Assembly (NCBI GenBank): GCA_902610655.1
Contig: CACLWL010000001.1
Location: 94,807 to 158,806 of the forward strand
Direction: 5' to 3'
DNA length: 64,000 nt
DNA from: an uncultured Pelagibacteraceae bacterium
Lineage (GTDB): Bacteria > Pseudomonadota > Alphaproteobacteria > Pelagibacterales > Pelagibacteraceae
Under the pieces are notes generated by a model that was not told the origin of the DNA, searched no databases, and saw only the letters and a program-made list of their open reading frames with translations. Below, in pieces: positions 18,925 to 27,447 of the stretch (the first letter of the stretch is position 1; each line of letters opens with the position of its first letter). The translations under genes were made by a program, and so were the position numbers.

Positions 18925-20172
18925 ATGAAAATTGCTGTAATTGGCTCAGGCATTTCAGGTTTAAGTTCTGCTTATTTTTTGTCAAAAAAACACAAAGTTG
19001 ATCTCTTTGAAAAAGAAGACCATTTTGGTGGTCATGCTCATACGATAGACATTAATTATGATAATTATAACAAAAAAAAAATATCGATCGATATTGGTTT
19101 TATTGTCTTCAACAATAAAACATACCCAAATCTAATAAATTTTTTTAATGAAAATAAAATTGAAATAGAAAAAAGTAATATGAGCTTTTCTGTTTCAGTA
19201 AAAGGTGAAAATATTGAATATTGTGGAAAAGGTCTTAACGGTATTTTTGTAAATAAAGAAAATCTTTTAAAGTTTAAATTTTTAAAAATGGTTTTTGAAA
19301 TTATTTATTTTTATAATAAATGTGACAAATTAAAAAATTTAAATGATGAAGTTACTTTAGATAATTATCTTAAAATTAATAAACTGTCTCAATATTTTAT
19401 TGATTTTCATATTTTACCTATGGTTTCAGCTATCTGGTCTATGCCACCTTATGAGGCAGGTCAGATGCCATTAAAATTTTTTTTAAAGTTTTTTCAAAAT
19501 CATGGGCTTTTTAAAATAAAAAATAGGCCTCAATGGTATACTGTAAAAAATAGAAGTAGAACTTATGTAAACAAGGTTTTAGAAAATATTAGTGGCGAAT
19601 ATTTTAAAAATTACAATATTACCAAGGTAGAAAGAGGTTTAAATGGAGCGAGAGTTTTTTATGGGGATGATAATGAATTTTTTGACTATGATAAAGTAGT
19701 CTTTGCTACTCATGCAGACCAAACAATTTCTATTTTGAAAAATCCATCAGACGAAGAAAAAAATATACTTACAAAATTTAATTATAAAAAAAATATAGCC
19801 ATAATTCATTCAGATGAAAAAGTAATGCCTATAAATAAAAAAGCCTGGTCCTCTTGGAACTCTTCAATAAATTCTGAAAATTTAAAGCAAAGTTCAATAA
19901 CCTATTGGTTAAATTTGCTGCAGAATTTAAATATAGAAAAGAATATATTTTTAACGTTAAATCCTTTTTTTAAGATTGATAAAGACAAAATAATCAAAAA
20001 AATTGAATTTACACACCCTTACTATAACCAAGAAGCTTTGAGTTTTCAAAAAAGTTTAAGTACTATACAAAATAAAAAAAATATTTTGTTTTGCGGAAGC
20101 TATTTTGGTTATGGTTTCCACGAAGACGGAATAAAATCATCAATCGATATGCTCAAATTTTTAGATGATTAA
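18925..20172 (+). CDS. FAD-dependent amine oxidase-like protein (COG2907)
   Basis: A 415-aa flavoprotein with an N-terminal dinucleotide fold (IGSGISGLSSAYFLSKKHKV, residues 4-23) and the FGGHAHTI flavin-contact segment. MPPYEAGQMPLKFF and RPQWYTVKNRSRTYV are typical of COG2907, which usually sits beside cfa-like genes. It starts six bases after gcvP but belongs functionally with the next genes: its end overlaps the DUF1365 gene by 8 bases, and the Cfa-like gene follows. Likely role is oxidation (desaturation) of a modified acyl chain, inferred from context; the substrate is not visible in the sequence. Confidence 0.8.
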   Translation: MKIAVIGSGISGLSSAYFLSKKHKVDLFEKEDHFGGHAHTIDINYDNYNKKKISIDIGFIVFNNKTYPNLINFFNENKIEIEKSNMSFSVSVKGENIEYCGKGLNGIFVNKENLLKFKFLKMVFEIIYFYNKCDKLKNLNDEVTLDNYLKINKLSQYFIDFHILPMVSAIWSMPPYEAGQMPLKFFLKFFQNHGLFKIKNRPQWYTVKNRSRTYVNKVLENISGEYFKNYNITKVERGLNGARVFYGDDNEFFDYDKVVFATHADQTISILKNPSDEEKNILTKFNYKKNIAIIHSDEKVMPINKKAWSSWNSSINSENLKQSSITYWLNLLQNLNIEKNIFLTLNPFFKIDKDKIIKKIEFTHPYYNQEALSFQKSLSTIQNKKNILFCGSYFGYGFHEDGIKSSIDMLKFLDD

Positions 20173-20935
20173 AGAATCTTGCATTTATAACGGAAAAGTA
20201 ATTCATAAAAGATTTAAACCAAAGAAACATTTTTTTAGTTATAAAGTATTTTCTTTGCTTATAGATTTGGATGAAATTAATAATATAGATAAGAAAATTA
20301 CTTTTTTTTCTCATAATAAATTTAACCTGATAAGTTTTTATGACAAAGATCATGGAGATAGAAATAATACTAACTTGAAAGACTGGGTTTTAAAAAATTT
20401 AAAGAGTATAAATATTAATGACCAAAATATAAAAATTAAAATTCTTTGTTATCCAAGGATTTTAGGTTATGTTTTTAATCCTTTAAGTATTTTTTTTGTT
20501 TATAATTTAAATTCATCATTAATAGCAATACTGTATGAGGTCAAAAATACGTTTGGCGAGCAACACACATATGTATTTAAAGCAAATTCTGTAAATAAGA
20601 ATATTAAGAATGACTGCACCAAAAAGTTTTATGTTTCTCCATTTATGGATCTTAACTCTAGATATTTTTTTAGAATTACGAATCCTGGAGAAAATTTATC
20701 AGTTCTAATTAATCAAGAAGATAAGGACGGGAAACTATTGTTTGCATCACAGGACGGCAGTAGGACAGATTTTAATACGAAAAACCTTATATTTTCCTAT
20801 TTAAAACACCCCTTAATGACTTTTAAAGTAATTTTAGCGATACATTTTGAGGCATTAAGATTGTGGTTAAAAGGAATAAAATTAGTATCAAAAAAAATTA
20901 AAATTAAAAACAACATAAGCATAGAAAAAAAATGA
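20165..20935 (+). CDS. DUF1365 family protein
   Basis: A 256-aa protein of the DUF1365 family, whose biochemical role is unknown to me. Diagnostic segments are YNGKVIHKRFKPKKHFFSY at the start, FNPLSIFFVYN, EVKNTFGEQHTYVF and VSPFMDLNSRYFFRI. It has no signal peptide and is lysine-rich. Genes of this family regularly lie between a COG2907 flavoprotein and a Cfa-like methyltransferase, as here; overlaps on both sides (8 and 4 bases) show tight coupling. A supporting role in membrane fatty-acid modification is inferred. Confidence 0.82.
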   Translation: MIKESCIYNGKVIHKRFKPKKHFFSYKVFSLLIDLDEINNIDKKITFFSHNKFNLISFYDKDHGDRNNTNLKDWVLKNLKSININDQNIKIKILCYPRILGYVFNPLSIFFVYNLNSSLIAILYEVKNTFGEQHTYVFKANSVNKNIKNDCTKKFYVSPFMDLNSRYFFRITNPGENLSVLINQEDKDGKLLFASQDGSRTDFNTKNLIFSYLKHPLMTFKVILAIHFEALRLWLKGIKLVSKKIKIKNNISIEKK

Positions 20936-22110
20936 ACTTAGTATCTACTGCAGATAAAATAGTTTTTTCATCTCTTAAAAATCTCAATCATGGTTATATA
21001 GAGTTAACAAATTACGATGGCAGACAATATAAATTAGGTGACTCAAAATCTATTTTAAAAGCAAGTTTAATTATCAAAAAACCAGGCGTAACTCTAAGCA
21101 TTTTAAGCAGAGGGAGTATCGGTTTAGCTGAGTCTTACATGCGAGAAGAATTTGAGACAGATAATTTGACAAATTTAATAGAAATTACTGCAAAAAATAT
21201 TAAAAAAGTCCATAAATTTTCTGGTGTCTTCGACTTACCTATAATTAATTTTTTTAAACATTTTATAATTAAAAATACAAAGAAAAGAAGCAAGGAAAAC
21301 ATCTCTAAGCATTATGATCTTGGAAATGAGTTTTTTTCTTTATGGCTTGATAAAACTTTAACTTATTCAAGCGCAATATTCGATAAAGATAAAACTGATT
21401 TAGAGTCTGCTCAAATTAATAAGTATAAAAAATTATCCTTTTTAGTAAAACCAAAAGTAGGAGATAAGATGTTAGAAATAGGATGTGGTTGGGGAGGCTT
21501 TGCTGAATATGTTGGTAAAAATTATGATATTAAACTAGACTGTATTACCATATCTCAAAAGCAGTATGAGTATGCTAAAGAAAGAATTTTTAAAAATGGA
21601 TTAAATGAGAAAGTAAATATCAAGATGCAAGACTATCGTGACGTTGACTGTAAATATAATTCAATAACATCTATAGAAATGATAGAAGCTGTAGGACAAA
21701 ATTATTTAAGTAATTTTTTTAATAAAATAAAACAAAATTTAGTTCCAAATGGGAGTGCAGCAATACAGGCAATTATAATAGATGATAGTCTGTATGATAG
21801 ATATAAAACAAAGCAAGATTTCATTCAAAAATATATATTTCCAGGTGGATTTTTACCTTGTAAAAAAAGCTTAATAAAATACGCGGAAAAAACAAATTTA
21901 AATTTTGATCAATGTAATTCTTATGGTTTACATTATTCAAGCACTCTAATGATGTGGAGAGATGAATTTTTAAATAAATGGGACAATATTTCTAGACAAG
22001 GTTTTGATTTAACTTTTAAAAGAATGTGGAACTTTTATTTATCTTACTGCGAAGCTGGTTTTAAATCAAAAAATATTGATTTAATTCAATTTTCATTACA
22101 AAATAAATAA
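20932..22110 (+). CDS. Cyclopropane-fatty-acid synthase-like SAM methyltransferase
   Basis: A 392-aa SAM-dependent enzyme acting on double bonds of phospholipid acyl chains. The SAM motif LEIGCGWGG is at 181-189, the catalytic Glu252 in MIEAVG, and the QKYIFPGGFLP segment follows. Two positions that bind bicarbonate in E. coli Cfa differ: the Cys of YSCA is Ser147 (YSSA) and the His of the LLHTI-like segment is Gln279 (AIQAI). This matches a COG2230 subgroup that includes fatty-acid methylases besides cyclopropane synthases. So the product may be a methyl-branched or furan-precursor acyl chain rather than a cyclopropane. Context: COG2907, DUF1365 and DUF3833 genes. Confidence 0.88.
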   Translation: MNLVSTADKIVFSSLKNLNHGYIELTNYDGRQYKLGDSKSILKASLIIKKPGVTLSILSRGSIGLAESYMREEFETDNLTNLIEITAKNIKKVHKFSGVFDLPIINFFKHFIIKNTKKRSKENISKHYDLGNEFFSLWLDKTLTYSSAIFDKDKTDLESAQINKYKKLSFLVKPKVGDKMLEIGCGWGGFAEYVGKNYDIKLDCITISQKQYEYAKERIFKNGLNEKVNIKMQDYRDVDCKYNSITSIEMIEAVGQNYLSNFFNKIKQNLVPNGSAAIQAIIIDDSLYDRYKTKQDFIQKYIFPGGFLPCKKSLIKYAEKTNLNFDQCNSYGLHYSSTLMMWRDEFLNKWDNISRQGFDLTFKRMWNFYLSYCEAGFKSKNIDLIQFSLQNK

Positions 22111-22113
22111 TTC

Positions 22114-22662
22114 ATGAAAATATTTTTGCATTATAAAAAATTTTTATTGCTAATTATTTTTTCATTCATTACAAGTTGCTCTGGAAATAGTTCGATGAAA
22201 CCCATAGATTTTAAAGATCAAAAACCGAGATTAATTATTGAAGAATACCTATCTGGGAATGTGAAAGCATGGGGAATTTTACAAAATAGATCAGGAAAGG
22301 TAACTAGGCAATTTTCTGCTGATTTGAATGGGAAGTGGGATGGTAAGCAGCTTATATTAGATGAAAAATTTAATTGGAATGATGGAGAAGTACAAACTCG
22401 TCAGTGGAAAATTAATAAAATTGATGAACATAATTATGAAGGAACAGCCGGTGATGTCGTTGGAAAGGCTAAAGGATATTCTTATGGTCCAGCATTTAAA
22501 TTTGAATATGTACTTCTAGTGCCAGTTAAAGGAAGAGTGATTAAAATTACATTTGATGATTGGATCTTTAAACAAGATGATAGAGTTGCTATTAATAGAG
22601 CTGTTATGACAAAGTTCGGTATCAAAGTTGCTGAGTTGACAGTAATGTTTGTAAAAGATTAA
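22114..22662 (+). CDS. DUF3833 family lipoprotein
   Basis: A 182-aa exported protein with a lipobox: hydrophobic stretch FLLLIIFSFITSC with the acceptor Cys at about residue 22, followed by SGNSS. The body has the DUF3833 pattern, including SADLNGKWDG, WKINKIDEHNYEGTAGDVVG and the C-terminal DDWIFKQDD. It begins three bases after the Cfa-like gene. Family members commonly accompany cfa-type clusters; a lipocalin-like lipid-binding role is plausible but unproven. Its stop overlaps that of the convergent SDR gene by 4 bases. Confidence 0.82.
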   Translation: MKIFLHYKKFLLLIIFSFITSCSGNSSMKPIDFKDQKPRLIIEEYLSGNVKAWGILQNRSGKVTRQFSADLNGKWDGKQLILDEKFNWNDGEVQTRQWKINKIDEHNYEGTAGDVVGKAKGYSYGPAFKFEYVLLVPVKGRVIKITFDDWIFKQDDRVAINRAVMTKFGIKVAELTVMFVKD

Positions 22663-22669
22663 CGCTTTT
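22653..22669. terminator. Weak hairpin over the DUF3833/SDR stop codons
   Basis: AAAAG (22653-22657) and CTTTT (22665-22669) flank a 7-base loop ATTAACG that holds the overlapping stop codons of both convergent genes. With five base pairs it is weak alone; it is listed because the same arrangement recurs at other convergent junctions in the window. Confidence 0.25.
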
Positions 22670-23417
22670 GATATTTCGTAAGTTTCCCAACTAATTTAAG
22701 ATATAGCCAATTTGGTAATATTTTTAGAAATTTTAAGATTAATGTAAGTTGTTTTGGAAAATGAATTTCAAATACATTAGTATTTACTAAACCATGATAG
22801 ATTTTGTCTGCAGCATACTCACTTGTTTTTAAAAAAGGCATTTTAAAATCATTTTTATCAGTCATAGGAGTTTTTATAAAACCTGGAGATATTAAGGATA
22901 TTCTTACACCATATTTTTTAAAATCAAAATACAAACTTTCAGCTAAATTATTTAGTGCTGATTTTGATGGCCCATATCCTGTTGAATTTGGTAAACCCCT
23001 ATAACCGGCAATTGATGAAACTATAGAGATATGTCCCTTCCCCGAATCTTTAAAATATTTTTCAACAGATTTAATTGAGTTTAATGTTCCAAAAAAATTA
23101 ACTTTCATTACATTTTCAATTTGATCAATGTCTATATCCTTTTCTTTTTTAGGATCCCATGTCCCAGTAGAAAAAACACAAATATCTATATTTTGAAGTT
23201 TATTCTTAACTTCTAAAAAAACTTTCTTACATTCTTCTTTATTTGTAACATCTAAAGGGAATGGAAAAATATTTTCATTTTGTCTTGATATGTCATCAAG
23301 TATCTCAGCTCTTCTTGCAGAAATAGCAACTTTCCACCCATTTTTTGAAAATTTAATCGCAAGAGATTTTCCTATCCCAGTACTCGCTCCCGTTATCCAA
23401 ATTACTTTATCGTTCAT
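22659..23417 (-). CDS. Short-chain dehydrogenase/reductase
   Basis: A 252-aa classical SDR with the NAD(P) motif TGASTGIGKS near residue 10, the NNAG-equivalent at STGTWDP, the catalytic Ser in VSSIAG and the YxxxK motif YGPSK. The C-terminal tail is hydrophobic and basic (LILKFLKILPNWLYLKLVGKL), suggesting membrane association as in lipid-acting SDRs. It converges on the DUF3833 gene and is divergent from tspO across 23 bases. Substrate unknown; action on a lipid in the neighbouring pathway is inference. Confidence 0.85.
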   Translation of the reverse strand: MNDKVIWITGASTGIGKSLAIKFSKNGWKVAISARRAEILDDISRQNENIFPFPLDVTNKEECKKVFLEVKNKLQNIDICVFSTGTWDPKKEKDIDIDQIENVMKVNFFGTLNSIKSVEKYFKDSGKGHISIVSSIAGYRGLPNSTGYGPSKSALNNLAESLYFDFKKYGVRISLISPGFIKTPMTDKNDFKMPFLKTSEYAADKIYHGLVNTNVFEIHFPKQLTLILKFLKILPNWLYLKLVGKLTKYQKR

Positions 23418-23440
23418 TTTGAGGTGATATATATATTATT

Positions 23441-23908
23441 ATGTTAAAAAATAAATTTTTATCTTTTATAATTTTTATATTTATTACGTTTTCTGCGTCT
23501 TTTATAGGAAGTGTAGCGACAATTACATCAAAAGAACCTTGGTATTCATCTTTAAATAAATCAACTTTAAATCCTCCTGATTGGGTATTTGCACCTGTTT
23601 GGACTACATTGTATTTGTTTATGACTATAGCAATTTGGTTAGCTTGGCATAAAAATTACAAAAATTTAAATCTAGTATATATTTATTTCATACATTTATT
23701 TTTTAACCTTACATGGAGCATTGTATTTTTTGTTTTTCATAATATTTTTGTCGCACTTATAAACCTTGTAATAATTATACTCTTCATAATTTACCTAATG
23801 TTGAAATTTAAAAAGATTAACAATTTGAGTTTTATGCTGATGATTCCTTATTTACTTTGGTGTCTTTATGCATTAGTTCTTAATACTAGTTTATATATAT
23901 TAAATTAG
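23441..23908 (+). CDS. tspO: TspO/MBR family tryptophan-rich sensory protein
   Basis: A 155-aa membrane protein with five predicted helices and the family's aromatic pattern: KEPWYSSLNKSTLNPPDWVFAPVWTTLY (first loop and second helix) and FNLTWSIVFF. TspO proteins bind porphyrins and related ligands and in Rhodobacter modulate responses to oxygen and light. Placement next to a probable photo-oxidative lipid modification cluster fits that theme (inference). The DAO-type oxidoreductase starts two bases after its stop. Confidence 0.9.
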   Translation: MLKNKFLSFIIFIFITFSASFIGSVATITSKEPWYSSLNKSTLNPPDWVFAPVWTTLYLFMTIAIWLAWHKNYKNLNLVYIYFIHLFFNLTWSIVFFVFHNIFVALINLVIIILFIIYLMLKFKKINNLSFMLMIPYLLWCLYALVLNTSLYILN

Positions 23909-23909
23909 T

Positions 23910-25013
23910 ATGGATGATGTTGTAATAGTTGGAGGAGGTATTATTGGAGTAGCTACAGCTTATTTTCTATCTAAAGAGGGAAGAAAAGTTAAAGTTATTG
24001 AAAGAGATCCAACATATAAAAAGGCTTCTTTCCCGTTATCTTTAGGGGGATTTCGAAGACAATTTTTTCAAAAAGAAAATATATTGCTTGGAAAGTTTGC
24101 AAGAGAATTTATAAATCAGATACCAGAACTATTGAAAACTGAAAAAAACCCTAAACCTACAGCAAGCATAGTTCCCAATGGTTATTTATTAATGTTTGGA
24201 CCTGAGCATGCTGAGGAGCAATATAGGGCATTAGAAAATCATAAGGCTTGCGATGCAGGCACAAAGAATATCAAAGGGACTGAATTAAATAAGGTTTTTT
24301 CATATATAAATCCTGAAGGTATTGAAACTGCCACATATACAGACAATAAAACAGAGGGATGGATTGATCCTTTTATGTTTCATGGAGCTTTAAAAAGTAA
24401 AGCTATGGAACTTGGGGCAAAATTTATAAAAGGAGACGTCAAAAGTTTAAGTGAAATCAAAGCAAAAACAATAGTATCAGCAGCTGGATGTTGGACAAAA
24501 GAATTATTAGATGACATACCAGTAGTTCCACAAAAACATACAGTGTTTAGAATCAAGTGCCCTAAACATATTCCAGAAATGCCTTTGACTGGTGATTTAA
24601 CAACAGGTGTTTACTGGAGACCGGAAGGAAAAGAATATTTAGCAGGTTCTCCAATTTCTACTTTTGACTCAAAAGATTTAGAACCTGTTTGGAATGATTT
24701 TGAGGAATTAGTTTGGCCCGCTCTTGCAAAAAGAGTACCTATTTTTGAGGAGTTAAAACTTACTGGGGGTTGGGCAGGTTTTTATGATTGTAATAAATTA
24801 GATAATAACGCTGTGGTGGGGAAACATCCAAAATATGAAAATGTATATATGGCAACTGGCTTTACCGGTAGAGGTTTAATGCAAGCACCAGGAATTGGCA
24901 GAGCTTTAACTGAATTAATTACAACAGGATCTTACAATACAATTGACTTAAATGTTTTTGATGTTGATAGAATTTTCAAAGAAAACGCACGTCCAGAACC
25001 GTATGTACTATAA
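23910..25013 (+). CDS. DAO-type FAD-dependent oxidoreductase
   Basis: A 367-aa flavoenzyme of the D-amino-acid oxidase superfamily. The N-terminal GGGIIGVATAYFLSKEG fold binds FAD, and the C-terminal ATGFTGRGLMQAPGIGRAL segment closes the flavin site. Such proteins oxidise N-methyl or secondary amines (sarcosine, dimethylglycine, and similar) or D-amino acids, releasing formaldehyde or ammonia. The convergent neighbour is NAD formate dehydrogenase, which suggests an N-methylated substrate whose methyl carbon ends as formate and CO2. No covalent-flavin His-Cys can be assigned with confidence, so the substrate is open. Confidence 0.83.
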   Translation: MDDVVIVGGGIIGVATAYFLSKEGRKVKVIERDPTYKKASFPLSLGGFRRQFFQKENILLGKFAREFINQIPELLKTEKNPKPTASIVPNGYLLMFGPEHAEEQYRALENHKACDAGTKNIKGTELNKVFSYINPEGIETATYTDNKTEGWIDPFMFHGALKSKAMELGAKFIKGDVKSLSEIKAKTIVSAAGCWTKELLDDIPVVPQKHTVFRIKCPKHIPEMPLTGDLTTGVYWRPEGKEYLAGSPISTFDSKDLEPVWNDFEELVWPALAKRVPIFEELKLTGGWAGFYDCNKLDNNAVVGKHPKYENVYMATGFTGRGLMQAPGIGRALTELITTGSYNTIDLNVFDVDRIFKENARPEPYVL

Positions 25014-25277
25014 TTTTTTAATTACTGTACCTAGGTAACCATTGAATGCAGATACAGCAATTATAAGAAATTGACCTTTAAATGAATAAAAATCAAAAGA
25101 AGGATAAAAACTTATTGCAACACTAAAAAGAATATAAGTTACAATAAAAGGCCTTAAAAACTTCTTTATAAAAAATTTATTTCTTTTTATATTTCGCAGC
25201 CTCCTCAGACCCACTAGTAGCTGACCCTTTACTATAAGAGTGAGCTCCCATACCAGCAAGCTGTCCATTTTGTACAA
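25008..25277 (-). CDS. Possible small two-helix membrane protein, start uncertain
   Basis: An 89-codon open frame whose last 55 codons (below 25177) lie between fdh and the DAO-type gene. That unique part encodes a basic stretch followed by two hydrophobic segments (FIVTYILFSVAISF and QFLIIAVSAFNGYLGTVI), like a real small membrane protein. All ATGs (25277, 25268) lie inside fdh in another frame; there is no ATG, GTG or TTG in the unique part. Either it is translated from within fdh, uses a rare start, or is a remnant of a longer gene. It overlaps the convergent DAO-type stop by six bases. Confidence 0.4.
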   Translation of the reverse strand: MYKMDSLLVWELTLIVKGQLLVGLRRLRNIKRNKFFIKKFLRPFIVTYILFSVAISFYPSFDFYSFKGQFLIIAVSAFNGYLGTVIKKL

Positions 25278-26376
25278 TCAAATACTGGTTTCTAATTTCT
25301 TTTTTTTCAAAAAAACATTCTAAGATTTCTCTTACTCCGTCTGCATATCTAGCTTGTGCAGTTAAAGAGGTACCAGATGTATGTGGCGTCATTCCATGAT
25401 TTGGCATAGTTCTCCATACATGATCATTAGGCGCAGGTTGAGGAAACCAAACATCTCCTGCATAACCACTTAGTTGACCACTTTTAAGGGCTTTTGCAAT
25501 TGCATCTTTATTACAAATCTTACCTCTAGCAGTGTTAACTATGTAGGCACCTTTTTTCATTTTACTGATCATCGCGTCATCAAAAAGATTTTCTGTTTCA
25601 GGGTGAAGAGGACAATTTATTGTAACTACATCGCAAACTTTTACCATTGACTCTACAGTTTCATGAAAAGTTAAATTTAGCTCTTTTTCAACACTTTCAG
25701 GTAATCTATGCCTATCAAAGTAATGTAAGTGAGTATCAAATGGTTTCATCTTTCTCAAAGCATCTAAACCAATCCTACCAGCAGCAACTGTTCCAATGTG
25801 CATTCCTTCAACATCATAAGATCTTTGGACTGCATCAGCAATATTCCATCCACCTTCATTAACAATTCTATGTTGGTTGTGATAATCTCTTACCATCGAA
25901 ACAATCATCATAACTATGTGTTCCGCAACTGATCGAGAATTACAGAATGTGACTTCTACTACATCAATTTTATTATCCATTGCTGCTTGAAGATCCACGT
26001 GATCTGACCCTATTCCTGCCGTTATTGCCATTTTAAGATTTTTGGCTTTTGCAATTCTTTCTTTAGTCAAATAATACGGGAAAAATGGCTGAGAAATGAC
26101 GATATCTGCATCAACAATATGTTTGTCTGCTTCGCATCCATCACCATCTTTACTATTAGTGACTACTAACTCATGGCCATTGCTTTCTAAAAATTTTCTT
26201 AAACCAAGTTCACCTGATACACATCCTAACAATTGTCCAGGGGTATAATCTCTACCTTTTGGTGATGGCAAGGTCATTCCGTCAGGATATTTTTCAATTT
26301 TAGGTAATTCCGATAGTGGATAAGATTTTGGCATTCCACCTTTTGGATCATCATATAGTATACACAATACTTTCAT
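25177..26376 (-). CDS. fdh: NAD-dependent formate dehydrogenase
   Basis: Oxidises formate to CO2 with NAD, the last step of C1 oxidation; no molybdenum or selenium is needed for this D-2-hydroxyacid dehydrogenase-type enzyme. The 399-aa length fits. Seen in sequence: TAGIGSDHVDLQAA, NSRSVAEH, the nucleotide fold GTVAAGRIG, INCPLHPETENLF, NTARGK and MTPHTSGTSLTAQARY with the catalytic His. A good ribosome binding site precedes the ATG, and a perfect 14-base palindrome lies 22 bases upstream. With the adjacent DAO-type oxidase and gcv genes it suggests energy gain from methyl groups. Confidence 0.94.
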   Translation of the reverse strand: MKVLCILYDDPKGGMPKSYPLSELPKIEKYPDGMTLPSPKGRDYTPGQLLGCVSGELGLRKFLESNGHELVVTNSKDGDGCEADKHIVDADIVISQPFFPYYLTKERIAKAKNLKMAITAGIGSDHVDLQAAMDNKIDVVEVTFCNSRSVAEHIVMMIVSMVRDYHNQHRIVNEGGWNIADAVQRSYDVEGMHIGTVAAGRIGLDALRKMKPFDTHLHYFDRHRLPESVEKELNLTFHETVESMVKVCDVVTINCPLHPETENLFDDAMISKMKKGAYIVNTARGKICNKDAIAKALKSGQLSGYAGDVWFPQPAPNDHVWRTMPNHGMTPHTSGTSLTAQARYADGVREILECFFEKKEIRNQYLIVQNGQLAGMGAHSYSKGSATSGSEEAAKYKKK

Positions 26377-26381
26377 TTTAT

Positions 26382-26412
26382 CTCCTAATTAAATTTTTAA
26401 TCATTAATGATT
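26382..26412 (-). promoter_or_regulatory. fdh: fdh leader: AGGAG ribosome binding site and a 14-bp palindrome
   Basis: Reading the minus strand, AGGAG (26382-26386) precedes the fdh ATG by five bases, a strong site for this genome. Just upstream, AATCATTAATGATT at 26399-26412 is a perfect palindrome, well placed to overlap the promoter as an operator. No regulator gene is adjacent. Confidence 0.4.
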
Positions 26413-26500
26413 ATTTATATTAGAAAGCGTAACATAAAAATGGATAACCAGGCAATCAAATAATGATAGTAATAATCAATAGTTTTCTTATATTTGCATA

Positions 26501-26968
26501 TTACTTTGGATATTTCTTTTTTAATAATAACTTATTAATTATAACACCGAATAAGATCACAACTATTGAACCAGCAATAACTGGTGTTAGCAAATAGTCA
26601 TAAGAGACCGATCCAATTATTACGATTATTGGATTACCACCAGCAGGTGGATGGGTAACTTTAAATAATATCATAAGCATAACGCCAAAACCTACAGCTA
26701 ATGGAATATTGATAAAAATTGGCAGATGCACAAAGTTTAAAAAGATTATTCCTACTAATGATGTTAAAAAGTGACCAACAATTATATTTTTTGGTTGAGC
26801 AAAAGGACTTTCAGGATAACCATAAAGAAGGACCATTGTGGACCCAAAAGAAGCAATGAGAAACAATCCATACGGTGTTTTGTAAGTTAAAATAGTAAGA
26901 GTTAATATAGTTATAAATGAAAAAATTCCAGCTATAGAGGATTGTATTAATAGTTTTTTATCAATCAT
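26501..26968 (-). CDS. HPP family membrane protein
   Basis: A 155-aa membrane protein with four predicted helices and the signature THPPAGGNPIIVI near residue 108, which defines the HPP family. GSTMVLLYGYPESPFAQPKNI in the second helix region is also typical. Plant chloroplast members are implicated in nitrite transport; the bacterial role is not established. Its start overlaps the NifU-like gene by 8 bases, so the two are coupled. Confidence 0.88.
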   Translation of the reverse strand: MIDKKLLIQSSIAGIFSFITILTLTILTYKTPYGLFLIASFGSTMVLLYGYPESPFAQPKNIIVGHFLTSLVGIIFLNFVHLPIFINIPLAVGFGVMLMILFKVTHPPAGGNPIIVIIGSVSYDYLLTPVIAGSIVVILFGVIINKLLLKKKYPK

Positions 26969-27365
26969 TTTTTTTTATAATTTTCATTAAAGCATTGACC
27001 GGAAGTAATAAACATTCTTTTCTCGAGAGATTTTGTTTTTTAAAAATTATATTAAATGACCTCCAATATTTTGGAACTAACTTCGAATTTTCTTGAAATA
27101 AAAAATTTGCAGTATTTAAAAATTCATTAATTTCATCAATTTTTTTATTTTTTGATTTCCTAGATAAAAGACTCGCCGACGCTTGACAATATATACATGA
27201 TTTAGTTTGGTATCCAAAATCTATTACTTTTCTATTTTTTATTTTAAGAGTAATTTCAATTTCATCACCACAAATTGAATTTTTATACTTTAATTTATGC
27301 GAATAATTTTTAACAGATTTATAGTTTATTGTATTTTCAGCAATCTTTAATACATCTAAATCCAT
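26961..27365 (-). CDS. NifU/IscU-like iron-sulfur scaffold protein
   Basis: A 134-aa protein of the NifU N-terminal family. Three cysteine regions sit where the scaffold cysteines belong: NSICGDEIE (about residue 32), KSCIYCQASASLL (about 72-75) and RKECLLLPV (about 118). The Asp after the first Cys (CGD) matches the IscU/SufU pattern. It could build or carry an Fe-S cluster. It is unusual that its partner in the operon is an HPP membrane protein and not a suf or isc gene. It is divergent from the EamA transporter at 27448 across 82 bases of nearly pure AT. Confidence 0.8.
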   Translation of the reverse strand: MDLDVLKIAENTINYKSVKNYSHKLKYKNSICGDEIEITLKIKNRKVIDFGYQTKSCIYCQASASLLSRKSKNKKIDEINEFLNTANFLFQENSKLVPKYWRSFNIIFKKQNLSRKECLLLPVNALMKIIKKND

Positions 27366-27447
27366 ATTATAATATATTTAATTTTGGTAATTTTATTATA
27401 TGAAAAATTATATTGTAGTATCTCTAAATAGCTATTAAAAATTCATA

